From: Herbaspirillum sp. SJZ107
GTDB taxonomy: Bacteria > Pseudomonadota > Gammaproteobacteria > Burkholderiales > Burkholderiaceae_D
Assembly (NCBI RefSeq): GCF_006715485.1
Contig: NZ_VFNH01000001.1
Location: 1,922,001-1,986,000, forward strand
Reading direction: 5' to 3'
Length of the DNA stretch: 64,000 bases
Shown here: one piece after another, positions 1 through 8,487 of the stretch
Position numbering within the stretch: the first letter of the stretch is position 1
Layout: the number at the start of each line of letters is the position of its first letter
Translations under genes and position numbers: made by a program
The notes under the pieces: generated by a model
What the model saw: only the letters and a program-made list of their open reading frames with translations
Told to the model about the DNA's origin: nothing
Databases searched by the model: none

Positions 1-602
1 CCGGGCAGCAGCCCGTTGACGGTGACCCCGGTGGCGGCCAGGTCCTGGGCCCAGATCACGGTCTCGGACTCGAGCGCGGCCTTCGATGGGCCATAAGGCG
101 AAAAGCCGGCACGGCGCATGGTCTCGTGGTTCATCGTGATATTGATGACGCGGCCCCAGCCCTGGCGCAGCATGTGCGGCACGGCCGCCTTGGCCATCAG
201 GAACGGCCCGTTGACGTTGGTGTCGACGATGGTGCGCCAGGTGTCGCTGTCGACTTCCCAGAACCGCGTCGGTTCGGTCAGGAAGGTCGGGCTCACGTAT
301 TTCATGCCGCGGCCGGCGTTGTTGACCAGGATATGCAGGCCGCCGAAAGCGGCAACCGCTTCGTCGACCAGGCGCCGGCAATCGGCTTCCCGGGTCACGT
401 CGGCCTGCAGCGCCAGCACGCGGCGCGCGCCCAGCTCGGTGTTGATGGCGTCGGCAACGGCGCGGACCTCGTCGCTCTGGCGCGCGGCCGAGACGACGAC
501 GCTGGCGCCGGCGCGCGCCAGGCCCAGGGTCATCGCGTGTCCGAGTCCGCGCCCGCCGCCGGTGACGATCGCGACCTTGCCTTCCAAAGATGCCGTATTC
601 AT
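1..602 (-). CDS. SDR-family oxidoreductase, truncated by the window edge
   Basis: This is a classical short-chain dehydrogenase/reductase whose C-terminus lies beyond the left edge. The N-terminal Rossmann motif TGGGRGLG is at residues 14-21, an NNAG motif follows in the middle, and the catalytic YxxxK pair is Y170 and K174 (YGPSK). The start ATG at 602 follows a purine-rich stretch. Such enzymes oxidise or reduce alcohol/ketone substrates with NAD(P)H in the cytoplasm. The substrate cannot be told from sequence. It is transcribed away from the next gene to its right with about 80 nt between them. Confidence 0.85.
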   Translation of the reverse strand, partial: MNTASLEGKVAIVTGGGRGLGHAMTLGLARAGASVVVSAARQSDEVRAVADAINTELGARRVLALQADVTREADCRRLVDEAVAAFGGLHILVNNAGRGMKYVSPTFLTEPTRFWEVDSDTWRTIVDTNVNGPFLMAKAAVPHMLRQGWGRVINITMNHETMRRAGFSPYGPSKAALESETVIWAQDLAATGVTVNGLLP

Positions 603-684
603 TGCTGCCTACCTCCATGGTCTGTCGCGCCTGGCGAACCGGGGCACCATCATACATCGGAGGGGCATCATGCGCTGGGCATGG

Positions 685-1782
685 TCAGGAACCGTAGCCG
701 CTTGCCTTCAGGATCGCTTCGATGTCGCGCAATTCGAGCAGATCGCGGATGGCCGCGTGCTTGTCGCCCGCCCGTGCAACGTAGGCCTCCGCGATACGCA
801 TGCCGACCCAATAGCCTGCCTCGAACGGCCATCCTGCCGGCGCGGCATTGTAGTTGCCGATCCAGCGCCGGAAATGGGGACTCGCCATCGGATTACGCAG
901 GCCCTCGCTGTCGGCGCGCAAGGCCGCGCGGTCGCGCTGGAATTCCTGCCACAGCCAGGACTCCCGCTGGCGCGCCCACGCATCGCGTGACAGCTCCGGG
1001 ACTTCTCCGGTGACCAGGCTGGTAAGGTAATCGGCGACGCCTTCGCGCAGGGCTTCGCTCAGCAGCGGATCGGCCTGTTCCTGCGCAGTCCGGTCGCCCT
1101 GCCAGGTATGGGCCGTTTCGTGCGCAAAAAAGCCACGCATTTTGGTGCGGAACCCGGCGGGCGACGTTCCGGGCAGACAGACGACCTCCAGGCCGATGAC
1201 CTGCGCCTCCGGGCTCGCGGTGCCGCCCGAATTACCGGCGCCGAAGACGATTTTGATGTCGGGTAGCGGACGCTCGGGAAGCAGACCCGCATACGCCAGG
1301 TAGATGGCCCGCAAATCGCTGCGCAATGCGGGCAGCTGCGGCAGGCAGTTCTGGATGGCGTAACGATAGTGGTCGGGCCTGGCGGTTATCGCCCGCGCCA
1401 GATGCCGGGCGTCGACGATGCGGTCCGGCGTAAATATCTTCACACCGGTTCCGGCTCGATCCAGATAATCGCGCTGCAGGATTTCCGGTGTGGGCGGGGT
1501 ACCGTCCTTCATCAGATTCGCAAAGCGCAGCGCGTCGCTTGCATCGATTTCGGCTGCCAACGGATCCACGCCGCCGACGTGCGCACGCGCACGCGCCGCC
1601 GTGTCGATATTACGGATGCCGATGCCCGAGGACAGCGCCTGCGTGGGTTGCGCGCTGCCGGTGCCGGCCGCCGGCTTGTCGGCTGCCTGGCCCAGGCCGG
1701 CGACCAGCGCCAGGCCGACGGCGGTCACCAGGCGGCGCTGCATGCCACGGCGAGCGGTGATGCGATTCGATGTCTTTTCCAT
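685..1782 (-). CDS. Exported putative zinc metallopeptidase (HExxH)
   Basis: I predict a 365-residue protein starting at ATG 1782. A GTG six codons upstream is also open but would put residues before a normal signal peptide. The N-terminus has a basic stretch and the hydrophobic segment LVTAVGLALVAGLGQAA, so export is likely. H221-E222-T-A-H225 fits an HExxH zinc site, and a downstream EGVADY motif could give the third ligand, as in gluzincin-like families such as DUF2268. The substrate is unknown. No gene nearby is clearly linked to it. I do not recognise it as a named protease. Confidence 0.6.
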   Translation of the reverse strand: MEKTSNRITARRGMQRRLVTAVGLALVAGLGQAADKPAAGTGSAQPTQALSSGIGIRNIDTAARARAHVGGVDPLAAEIDASDALRFANLMKDGTPPTPEILQRDYLDRAGTGVKIFTPDRIVDARHLARAITARPDHYRYAIQNCLPQLPALRSDLRAIYLAYAGLLPERPLPDIKIVFGAGNSGGTASPEAQVIGLEVVCLPGTSPAGFRTKMRGFFAHETAHTWQGDRTAQEQADPLLSEALREGVADYLTSLVTGEVPELSRDAWARQRESWLWQEFQRDRAALRADSEGLRNPMASPHFRRWIGNYNAAPAGWPFEAGYWVGMRIAEAYVARAGDKHAAIRDLLELRDIEAILKASGYGS

Positions 1783-2054
1783 TTTATTCAGGCCGATCAC
1801 AAGTAGACCAAAGCGGACAAGAATTGCCTAAATGCATTCTTATTTTTATTCTATGACGGCTTTGGCCAGAACGGCGACGTATGTATTCAAAATAATCTGC
1901 CGCGCATAAGGAAACGACATGGCGAATACGGCCCGGCCCCCATAAGCTGCAGCCGGCCCCGGCAAAACGGCAACCTGTCGCATCCGCCCGGCACGGACGT
2001 ACCCGGTTCTCTACAGTCATTCGATAGTCAACCTGTCATGAAAGGAAACATCGA

Positions 2055-3143
2055 ATGCTGCAACCACGTACGGCCATCATGCTGGCCACCCTGTTCTGCG
2101 CCGGCGCTGCGCATGCCCAGTCCACGCGGAACGCCTTCGACCCGAGCACGCTGAAAGGCCCGGCCAGGGGCGCACCGAACGAGGTGATGGTGCTCGGCAC
2201 TGCCCACCTTTCCTACCTGCCGCCCCCGTTCCAGCCTCCCGCCCTGTCCGGCCTGAACGCGCGCCTGCTCGCCTGGAAGCCGCGCGCCATCGCCATCGAA
2301 CGCCTGTCGGGCCAGCAGTGCGCCTGGATGCGCCAGTTCCCCACGCGCTTCAAGGACAGCGTCGACACCTACTGCTGGGACCCAGCCCCGGCGCGCGCCG
2401 CCACCGGCCTCGACGTCCCGGCAGCCACGGTCGAAATCGACCGCCTGCTGGCCAGCTGGCCGGCCAGCCCGGCGCCGGCCCAGCGGCGCCACCTGGCCGC
2501 GATGTTCCTCGCCGGCGGCGAACCGGTATCGGCGCTGGTCCAGTGGCTGCGCCTGCCGCAAGCCGAGCGGCGCGCCGGCGATGGCCTCGACGCCGGCCTG
2601 GTCGCGCTGCTGGAAGCCGGCAAGGTCGGACGCGGCAAGCGCAGCGAGGACACGCTGATCGCGGCACCGCTGGCGGCCGCGCTCGGACTGGAACGCGTAT
2701 ATGCGATGGACGACCATACCGGCTTCGGCCCCGAGCCGGATCAGAAAGCCTACGCCGCAGCCATCGACAAAGCCTGGAACAACAAGGCGAACGCCGCGCG
2801 CAAGGAGGCCGACGACCGCTTGAAAGCCGGGACAGGCACCGCCGACGGCGTGCTGGCGCTGTACCGCGCACTCAACGCGCCGGCAATGGCAAAAGTGATC
2901 TACGACAGCGACTTCGGCGCCGCACTGGAGGAAGCTTCAACGCAGCAGTTCGGCCGCGGCTACGTGACGTATTGGGAAACGCGCAACCTGCGCATGGCGT
3001 CCAACATCCGCGAAGCCGTCGGCGACACCCCGGGGAACAGGATGCTGGTGATCGTCGGCGCCAGCCACAAGTGGTATCTGCAGGCCTACCTGGACCAGAT
3101 GCACGATGTGCGGATCGTGCCGACGGATGCGGTGCTGCGCTAG
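2055..3143 (+). CDS. DUF5694 / TraB-like exported protein
   Basis: The 362-residue protein begins with a signal peptide (MLATLFCAGAAHA, cleaved before QS). Its mature part starts with the pattern EVMVLGTAHLS, resembling the GTAH motif of the TraB/Tiki/ChaN metalloprotease-like fold, and a late IVGASHKW segment could provide the paired histidine. This combination is typical of DUF5694 proteins, whose role is not established. The start is supported by the AAAGGAAA ribosome site. The stop overlaps the stop of the convergent gene in a shared CTAG at 3140-3143. Confidence 0.65.
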   Translation: MLQPRTAIMLATLFCAGAAHAQSTRNAFDPSTLKGPARGAPNEVMVLGTAHLSYLPPPFQPPALSGLNARLLAWKPRAIAIERLSGQQCAWMRQFPTRFKDSVDTYCWDPAPARAATGLDVPAATVEIDRLLASWPASPAPAQRRHLAAMFLAGGEPVSALVQWLRLPQAERRAGDGLDAGLVALLEAGKVGRGKRSEDTLIAAPLAAALGLERVYAMDDHTGFGPEPDQKAYAAAIDKAWNNKANAARKEADDRLKAGTGTADGVLALYRALNAPAMAKVIYDSDFGAALEEASTQQFGRGYVTYWETRNLRMASNIREAVGDTPGNRMLVIVGASHKWYLQAYLDQMHDVRIVPTDAVLR

Positions 3144-3493
3144 CGCTTGAGGCCGGAAAGCGAATGCAGCAGGCTGGCGCGCGCGGCCGTCCAGCCGCTG
3201 CCGGCGAGCTGCGGCGCGCATTCGGCGCAGGGTTCGAAGGGATTGCAGTCATGCGCGATCTCGACGTACAGCGAGCCGGTCACCAGCTTGGCGGCATAGG
3301 CATCGACCCGGCCGCTGCCCGGCTTGCCGGACCCGCCGGCGGCAGGCGCTTCGCCTTCCTTCGGCATCCACTTGGCAAAGGCGTCGAGCGCGACGCCGTT
3401 CGGCACGTACCAGCGCTTCTTTCCGGGGTTCCAGCGTGCGCCGAGCGCGCGGGCTTCGTCTTTTTCTGCGTAGGGGACGTTCAGGAAATTCAT
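3140..3493 (-). CDS. DUF5710 domain-containing small protein
   Basis: The 117-residue protein starts MNFLNVPYAEKDEARALGARW and continues WYVPNG, which is the DUF5710 signature (a short domain also found in primase-like plasmid proteins). The C-terminal half has three cysteines in NPFEPCAECAP and before it, and could bind metal, but no known zinc motif is complete. There is no signal peptide, so it is probably cytoplasmic. It ends tail-to-tail with the DUF5694 gene, sharing four bases. Function unknown. Confidence 0.65.
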   Translation of the reverse strand: MNFLNVPYAEKDEARALGARWNPGKKRWYVPNGVALDAFAKWMPKEGEAPAAGGSGKPGSGRVDAYAAKLVTGSLYVEIAHDCNPFEPCAECAPQLAGSGWTAARASLLHSLSGLKR

Positions 3494-3580
3494 GCTGTTC
3501 GGGTGCGGATGCGTGGGGCGACGATGCTAACGTATCCGGCCCGAACAAGCAAACCGCCCCACTGCGCGACGGCGTGACGT

Positions 3581-3635
3581 TGCCGCGTTACCGTTGCGCC
3601 TTACCTCTGCCGCATTACCTTTGCCGCATTACCTC
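3581..3635. repeat. Four imperfect 14-bp tandem repeats
   Basis: The unit TGCCGCATTACCTY occurs at 3608-3621 and 3622-3635 almost perfectly, with degenerate copies at 3581-3594 and 3595-3607 (13 nt). The array covers the stop codon of the neighbouring ABC permease and its 3' flank, so copy-number change would alter that C-terminus. Confidence 0.6.
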
Positions 3636-4531
3636 TGCATCCCCCAGCGCCGCACAGTCAGCCGCTCCACCTGCTGGAACACGATATTCTCGAACAGCAG
3701 CCCGATCAGGATCACCGCCGCCAGCCCGGCAAACACCTTGTCGGTGAACAGCTCGTTGCGGCTCTGGAAGATGTACCAGCCCAATCCGCCCTTGCCGGAG
3801 GTGGTGCCGAACACCAGCTCGGCCGCGATCAGCGTGCGCCAGGCGAAGGCCCAGCCGATCTTGAGGCCGGACAGGATCGCCGGCAGCGCCGCCGGCACCA
3901 GGATCTGGGTCACCATGCGCACGTTGCCGAGGCCGTAGTTGCGGCCGGCCATGCGCAGGGTTTCCGGGACCGAGCGGAAGCCGGCGTAGGTGTTCAGCGC
4001 CAGCGGCCACATCACCGAGTGCATCAGCACGAAGACCAGGCTGCCCTTGCCGAGGCCGAACCACAGCAGCGCCACCGGCAGCAGCGCGATCGCGGGCAGC
4101 GGGTTGAACATTGCTGTCAGGGTTTCCAGCAGGTCGCGTCCGACCCGGGTCGAGATCGCCAGCGTCGTCAGCAGGAAGGCGCCCGCGACGCCGGCCAGGT
4201 AACCCTGCAGCAGCACCGCCAGCGAGACGCCGATGTAGCCCGGCAGTTCGCCGCTCGCAATCCCTTCGACCAGCGCCTTGGCCGTCTGCAGGAAGCCCGG
4301 CAGCAGCAGATCGTTGTCGGTCCAGCGGGCGATGGCTTCCCACAGCGCCGCGATCAGTGCCAGCAGGACGCCCTTGCGCAGCCAGCCGGCCTGTCCCAGG
4401 CGTTGCAGCGGCGAGACCGGCGCCACGATGCTGGCCGCGGGAATGTCCGCGGCATGCGCCGACGCCAGCGGCACCTCGTATTCCGGCCGTACCGGCGGCT
4501 CCCATTTCACATTCACACCTGCAGTCATCAT
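3629..4531 (-). CDS. ABC transporter permease, SsuC/TauC type
   Basis: The 300-residue inner-membrane protein has a cytoplasmic N-terminal tail of about 50 residues followed by roughly six hydrophobic segments. The cytoplasmic loop that docks the ATPase is visible (LRMAGRNYGLGNVRMVTQILVPAALPAILSGLKIG, the EAA-type region). It matches permeases for aliphatic sulfonates and taurine. The start ATG overlaps the ATPase stop as ATGA (4528-4531), so translation is probably coupled. The operon order is dioxygenase, binding protein, ATPase, permease. The substrate is inferred from the dioxygenase neighbour, not from the permease itself. Confidence 0.85.
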   Translation of the reverse strand: MMTAGVNVKWEPPVRPEYEVPLASAHAADIPAASIVAPVSPLQRLGQAGWLRKGVLLALIAALWEAIARWTDNDLLLPGFLQTAKALVEGIASGELPGYIGVSLAVLLQGYLAGVAGAFLLTTLAISTRVGRDLLETLTAMFNPLPAIALLPVALLWFGLGKGSLVFVLMHSVMWPLALNTYAGFRSVPETLRMAGRNYGLGNVRMVTQILVPAALPAILSGLKIGWAFAWRTLIAAELVFGTTSGKGGLGWYIFQSRNELFTDKVFAGLAAVILIGLLFENIVFQQVERLTVRRWGMQR

Positions 4532-5358
4532 TGCACCGCCCTTCCTGCTGCCGTTTCCTCGACATGCGCACCGGCGCCCGCGCCGAACAGCAGATGATGG
4601 ATGCGGCCCGCGGTCGCCTGGAATTCGGCGCCGCCCGCACTGTGCAGGCCGAACTGGTGGCTGTTGATCTCGGCCCGGACCCGTCCCGGATGCGGCGACA
4701 GCAGCAGGATGCGGTTGCCGACCACCAGCGCTTCCTCGATCGAGTGCGTCACGAACAGCATGGTGAACGGCGATTCCTCCCACAGCGCCTGCAACTCCTC
4801 CTGCATGCGCCGCCGCGTGAGCGCGTCCAGCGCGGCAAAAGGCTCGTCCATCAGCAGGATCTCGGGCTGCATCGCCAGCGCCCGCGCAATCGCGACGCGC
4901 GCCTTCATGCCGCCCGAGAGCGTGTGCGGATAGGCGTCGGCGAACGGCGCCAGGCCGACCTTGGCCAGCCAGTCCATCGCGCGCGCCTCGGCTTCCTTCC
5001 TGGGCGTGCCGCCGGCCAGCAGCGGGAACATGACGTTCTGCTTGACCGTCTTCCACGGCGGCAGCTGGTCGAACTCCTGGAACACGACGATGCGGTCCGG
5101 CCCCGGCTTGAGGATCGGCTTGTCGTCCAGCTGGAGGCTGCCGGCGCGCGGGGCGATGAAGCCGCCGACCGCCTTCAGCAGCGTCGACTTGCCGCAGCCG
5201 GATGGCCCCAGCAGCACGAAGCGGTCGCCGCGCCAGACCTCGAAGCTGACGTCGTGGGTGGCGCGCACGGTGCCGCGCTCGGACTGGTAATCGATGGTGA
5301 CGCCGCGTGCGCGCAGCAGCGGCTCGTTTTGCACAACCTGGAAAGGCAGCACGTTCAT
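4528..5358 (-). CDS. ABC transporter ATP-binding protein, SsuB/TauB type
   Basis: The 276-residue ATPase has Walker A GPSGCGKST, a Q-loop in VFQEFDQLPPW, the signature LSGGMK, Walker B ILLMDEPFAALD and the switch histidine in THSIEEA. The start chosen is ATG 5358, directly after the ribosome site AGGGAG. A TTG two codons upstream is open but has no spacing to that site. It would power import of a sulfonate-like compound with the permease and binding protein on either side. A C-terminal tail of about 40 residues, longer than many SsuB proteins, follows the core. Confidence 0.88.
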   Translation of the reverse strand: MNVLPFQVVQNEPLLRARGVTIDYQSERGTVRATHDVSFEVWRGDRFVLLGPSGCGKSTLLKAVGGFIAPRAGSLQLDDKPILKPGPDRIVVFQEFDQLPPWKTVKQNVMFPLLAGGTPRKEAEARAMDWLAKVGLAPFADAYPHTLSGGMKARVAIARALAMQPEILLMDEPFAALDALTRRRMQEELQALWEESPFTMLFVTHSIEEALVVGNRILLLSPHPGRVRAEINSHQFGLHSAGGAEFQATAGRIHHLLFGAGAGAHVEETAAGRAVQ

Positions 5359-5391
5359 GGTCAACTCCCTTTGTGATGCCTGCAGCCCCGT

Positions 5392-6405
5392 TCAGCTGCC
5401 CTTGGCCAGCGCCGGATGCTCGAAGAAGTAATCGCGCCAGCTGGCCGGCTTGTTCTTGATGGCGCCAGCCCCGTGCAGGAAAGTCGCCATGCCCTGGGTG
5501 TTCTGCGGCGCGACCTTGAACTGGATCTGCGGGTTCTTGATCACTTTCAGCAGGAAAGCGCGGTCGATCTTGCCCTTGGTGACGCGCAGGTAGGCGTCGG
5601 CCGCCAGCTCGGGATTCTTGGCGATCAGCTGGGCCGCCTCGTCCAGCGCCTCGACGAAGGCACGGTAGGTCTTGGGGTTGTTCTTGACGTATTTTTCGGT
5701 GGCGTACAGCACCGTCGACGAGCTCGGGCCGCCCTGCACGTCGTACGAGTTCAGGACGATGTGGGCCTTCGGGTTGCCCGCCAGTTCCTGTTCCTGGTAG
5801 GGCGGCGTGGCGAAGTGGCCGTTGATCTCGGTCTGGCCGCCGATGATGGCGGCGGTGGCGTCCGGGTGCGGCACCGACTGCGTGAGGCGGTCGAGGCGCG
5901 TGAACTGGCCGGTGCCCCACTGCTTGGCGGCCGCCATCTGCAGGATGCGCGACTGCACCGACACGGTGACGGCGGGCAGCGCGATGCGGTCCTTGTCGCT
6001 GAAGTCGGCGATGGTCTTGACGTTCGGATTGGTCGAGACCAGGTAGTACGGGAAGTTGCCGAGCGACGCCACGCCCTTGACGTTCTGGCGCCCCCTGGTG
6101 CGGTCCCAGATCGTCAGCAGCGGGCCGACGCCGGCGCCGGCCACGTCGATCGAGCCGGACAGCAGCGCATCGTTGACGGCGCTGCCGCCGGACAGCTGGA
6201 CCCACTCGACCTTGATCGGCACGCCGAGCTGCTGGCCGTGCTTTTCGATCAGTTTCTGGTCTTGCGCCACGTTCAGCAGCAGGTAGACGATGCCGAACTG
6301 CTGGGCGACGCGCAGCTGGCCTTCGGCGAATGCGGAGGCGGACGGCAGGGCGACGGCGGCCGACAGCGCCAGGGTGGCGGTGAGTTTGGTCAGGGTGAAA
6401 CGCAT
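5392..6405 (-). CDS. Periplasmic substrate-binding protein, sulfonate/taurine type
   Basis: The 337-residue protein has a clean signal peptide (TLALSAAVALPSASAFA, then EGQLRVAQQ). The fold is of the NMT1/SsuA type: a two-lobe binding protein with segments such as SGSIDVAGAGVGPLLTIW and ATAAIIGGQTEINGHF. It sits between the dioxygenase gene and the ATPase gene, 35 and 33 nt apart, so it is part of one operon. Closely related binding proteins bind alkanesulfonates or taurine, but some bind nitrile, phthalate or thiamine-precursor compounds, so the ligand remains open. Confidence 0.82.
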   Translation of the reverse strand: MRFTLTKLTATLALSAAVALPSASAFAEGQLRVAQQFGIVYLLLNVAQDQKLIEKHGQQLGVPIKVEWVQLSGGSAVNDALLSGSIDVAGAGVGPLLTIWDRTRGRQNVKGVASLGNFPYYLVSTNPNVKTIADFSDKDRIALPAVTVSVQSRILQMAAAKQWGTGQFTRLDRLTQSVPHPDATAAIIGGQTEINGHFATPPYQEQELAGNPKAHIVLNSYDVQGGPSSSTVLYATEKYVKNNPKTYRAFVEALDEAAQLIAKNPELAADAYLRVTKGKIDRAFLLKVIKNPQIQFKVAPQNTQGMATFLHGAGAIKNKPASWRDYFFEHPALAKGS

Positions 6406-6440
6406 TGGTGATCTTTCGCTGGCAGTGGTCAAAAGGCGGC

Positions 6441-7319
6441 TCAGAACGGCACGTCGCCTTCGATGGTGGTGCGGTACAGCTTGCGGCGCTGGTCGTCGGG
6501 GCAGCCGGCCGCCAGGTGCATCAGCGAGCGGTTGTCCCAGAACACCATGTCGTGCGGCTGCCACCGGTGGCGGTAGATATGTTCCGGGCGCGTGCTGTGG
6601 TCGAACAGTTCGGCCAGCAGCGCGCGGCTTTCGTCTTCCGGCAGGCCGACGATGCGGGTGGTGAAGTGCTCGCTGACGAACAATGCCTTGCGTCCGGTTT
6701 CCGGATGGGTGCGCACCACCGGGTGCACCACCGGCTTCACTTCGTCGATCTGGGCCTGGGTCAGGTTCGGACGCCACGGGCTTTTCTTCTGCAGGTCGGC
6801 GTAGCGCGCCAGGTAGCTGTGTTCGGCCTTCGCGTCCTCGACCGCGCGGCGCAGGTGGGCCGGCAGCCGTTCCCAGGCGGTGTGCTGGTTGGCGAACAGG
6901 GTGTCGCCGCTGCCGTCCTCCGGCAGTTCCTGCGCGTGCAGCATCGAACCCAGGCTGGGGGTCTCTTTATAGGAGAGGTCGGAATGCCAGAAGTGGCCGG
7001 CGTCGCCGAGGCCGATCGGCTGGCCGTTTTCGCGGATGTTCGAGACGATCAGGACTTCCGGCTGGGTCGGCAGCTGGAACTGGCGCAGCACGTGGATCTG
7101 CAGCGGGCCGAAGCGGCGGCTAAAATCGACCTGCTGCGCCGGGGTGATGTGCTGGTCGCGGAAGACCAGCACATGGTGCATCAGGTGGGCCCGGTGCAGG
7201 CGCGCGAAATCATCGTCGCCGAGCGACAGCGACAGGTCGAGGCCCAGGACTTCCGCACCGAGGGCGGCGTCGAAGGGCTTGATGACAAATTGTTGGCGTG
7301 TTTGCAATACGGCGGACAT
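6441..7319 (-). CDS. TauD/TfdA-family Fe(II)/2-oxoglutarate dioxygenase
   Basis: The 292-residue enzyme has the iron facial triad H112-x-D114 (WHSD) and H268 (LMHLA), and R283 in RRKLYRTT is placed to bind 2-oxoglutarate, matching the spacing of E. coli TauD. Enzymes of this family hydroxylate the carbon next to a sulfonate and release sulfite, or cleave related substrates such as alkyl sulfates or 2,4-D. As the first gene of an operon with a sulfonate-type ABC transporter it probably supplies sulfur from an organosulfur compound. The exact substrate is inferred. Confidence 0.85.
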   Translation of the reverse strand: MSAVLQTRQQFVIKPFDAALGAEVLGLDLSLSLGDDDFARLHRAHLMHHVLVFRDQHITPAQQVDFSRRFGPLQIHVLRQFQLPTQPEVLIVSNIRENGQPIGLGDAGHFWHSDLSYKETPSLGSMLHAQELPEDGSGDTLFANQHTAWERLPAHLRRAVEDAKAEHSYLARYADLQKKSPWRPNLTQAQIDEVKPVVHPVVRTHPETGRKALFVSEHFTTRIVGLPEDESRALLAELFDHSTRPEHIYRHRWQPHDMVFWDNRSLMHLAAGCPDDQRRKLYRTTIEGDVPF

Positions 7320-7412
7320 GAAAAGCCTTGCTGAGTCGTGATGCGCTCAGGTTAAGGGCGCACGTCATGTCCGGCAACGAAGCTTTTCGAGCATCGTCAT
7401 GCATTTTTTGTA

Positions 7413-8345
7413 CTAGCGGCAGAGCGCCTCCAGCGCCATCACCGGATCTACTGCCGGCAAGCCATCGAGCTTGACCCCGGCATCCTGCGCGCGCCGGTCC
7501 ATCAGCAGGCCGTCGCCGGCGCGCGGACTCGGTGCGCGGTAGGCCGGGTCGCCCTGGGCCGCGTCCAGCGCGACGTAGCGGGCGCCGGCGCCGTCCAGCC
7601 TGGCCATCACGTCGGGCAGCGTGGCCGCGCTCCAGGCGCCGAGGTGGGTCAGCAGCACTTGCGGGATCATGCGGCCGTACACCCGCTGCGACACGGCGCG
7701 GGTGCGCGCGATGGTCTGGTCGACCCGTTTCAGGTAATCGGCCTTCATGGCCGCGATCGCGCCCTGGTCGCCCTTATTGCGGCAGCGCGCATAGGTATCG
7801 GTGTAGGCCCAGTCGTCGAAGCTGATGCTGACGTCGGCGATGCGGTAGCCGCGCCCCTTGAGCCAGGCGGCGGCGCCGTCGTGGCGCGCCGGGTCCTTGC
7901 CGGCGTCCAGGAAGGGGTAGCGCAGTACCTTCCAATCCTGGCCGCGCATGCGCGCCGCAATGGCCGGCTCGCCGGCGGCGACGTCGTCCTGCCAGGCTTG
8001 CAGCGATGGCGCCTGGCTCAGGCCCAGGTGGGTGTTGCTGTGATTGCCGAGCGGGTAGCCGGCGCGGCGCCAGGCGTCGAGCGCGGCTTCGCTGGCCGGC
8101 TGTTCGGCGATCCGCCTGGCGTTGACGAAGCCCCACGCTTCCGGCACGCCATGGTGCTTGAGCGTCGCGATGTAGTCACGCGCGATGCCCGGCCAGTCCA
8201 TGCCCTCCGGCAGCGGGCCGTGGACCGGCAGGTCGTCGACGGTGACGGCAAGGTCGAACCGTTCCACAGGGTCGGCGGCGGTGGCGGGCACCATGGCGGC
8301 GGCCGCGCCCAGGGCCAGCGCGGCGGTGATCAGCTTGGTCTTCAA
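7413..8345 (-). CDS. Exported polysaccharide deacetylase family protein (NodB-like)
   Basis: The best start is TTG 8345, which follows GGAGACATCAT at good spacing and opens directly on a signal peptide (LITAALALGAAAAMVPATAA). This gives 310 residues. The deacetylase motifs are DLAVTVDD (catalytic base and metal aspartates) and GNHSNTH (metal histidines), followed by RYPFLDAG. It removes N- or O-acetyl groups from a polysaccharide in the periplasm or outside. It is divergent from the GH9 gene and shares its intergenic promoter region, so acetylated plant polysaccharide is a possible substrate. Peptidoglycan or chitin cannot be excluded. Confidence 0.75.
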   Translation of the reverse strand: MKTKLITAALALGAAAAMVPATAADPVERFDLAVTVDDLPVHGPLPEGMDWPGIARDYIATLKHHGVPEAWGFVNARRIAEQPASEAALDAWRRAGYPLGNHSNTHLGLSQAPSLQAWQDDVAAGEPAIAARMRGQDWKVLRYPFLDAGKDPARHDGAAAWLKGRGYRIADVSISFDDWAYTDTYARCRNKGDQGAIAAMKADYLKRVDQTIARTRAVSQRVYGRMIPQVLLTHLGAWSAATLPDVMARLDGAGARYVALDAAQGDPAYRAPSPRAGDGLLMDRRAQDAGVKLDGLPAVDPVMALEALCR

Positions 8346-8410
8346 ATGATGTCTCCGGATAAGATACGCGATTGACTTTTTATAATCCTGCGCATTACGA
8401 TGGGTGTGAT

Positions 8411-8426
8411 TTGAAATCGATTTCAA
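8411..8426. promoter_or_regulatory. Perfect 16-bp palindrome, LacI-type operator candidate
   Basis: TTGAAATCGATTTCAA is a perfect palindrome with a central CG, the geometry of LacI/GalR-family operators. It lies 61 bp before the GH9 start and 65 bp before the deacetylase start. The same core GAAATCGATTTC occurs at 38316-38327 in front of GH67. It is followed at 8427-8434 by TGGTAGCG, the left half of a xyl-box. Confidence 0.6.
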
Positions 8427-8487
8427 TGGTAGCGCACGCGGCAGTGCCGTGCTCGCTATATATAACAGACAAGAACCAGGAGACAAG

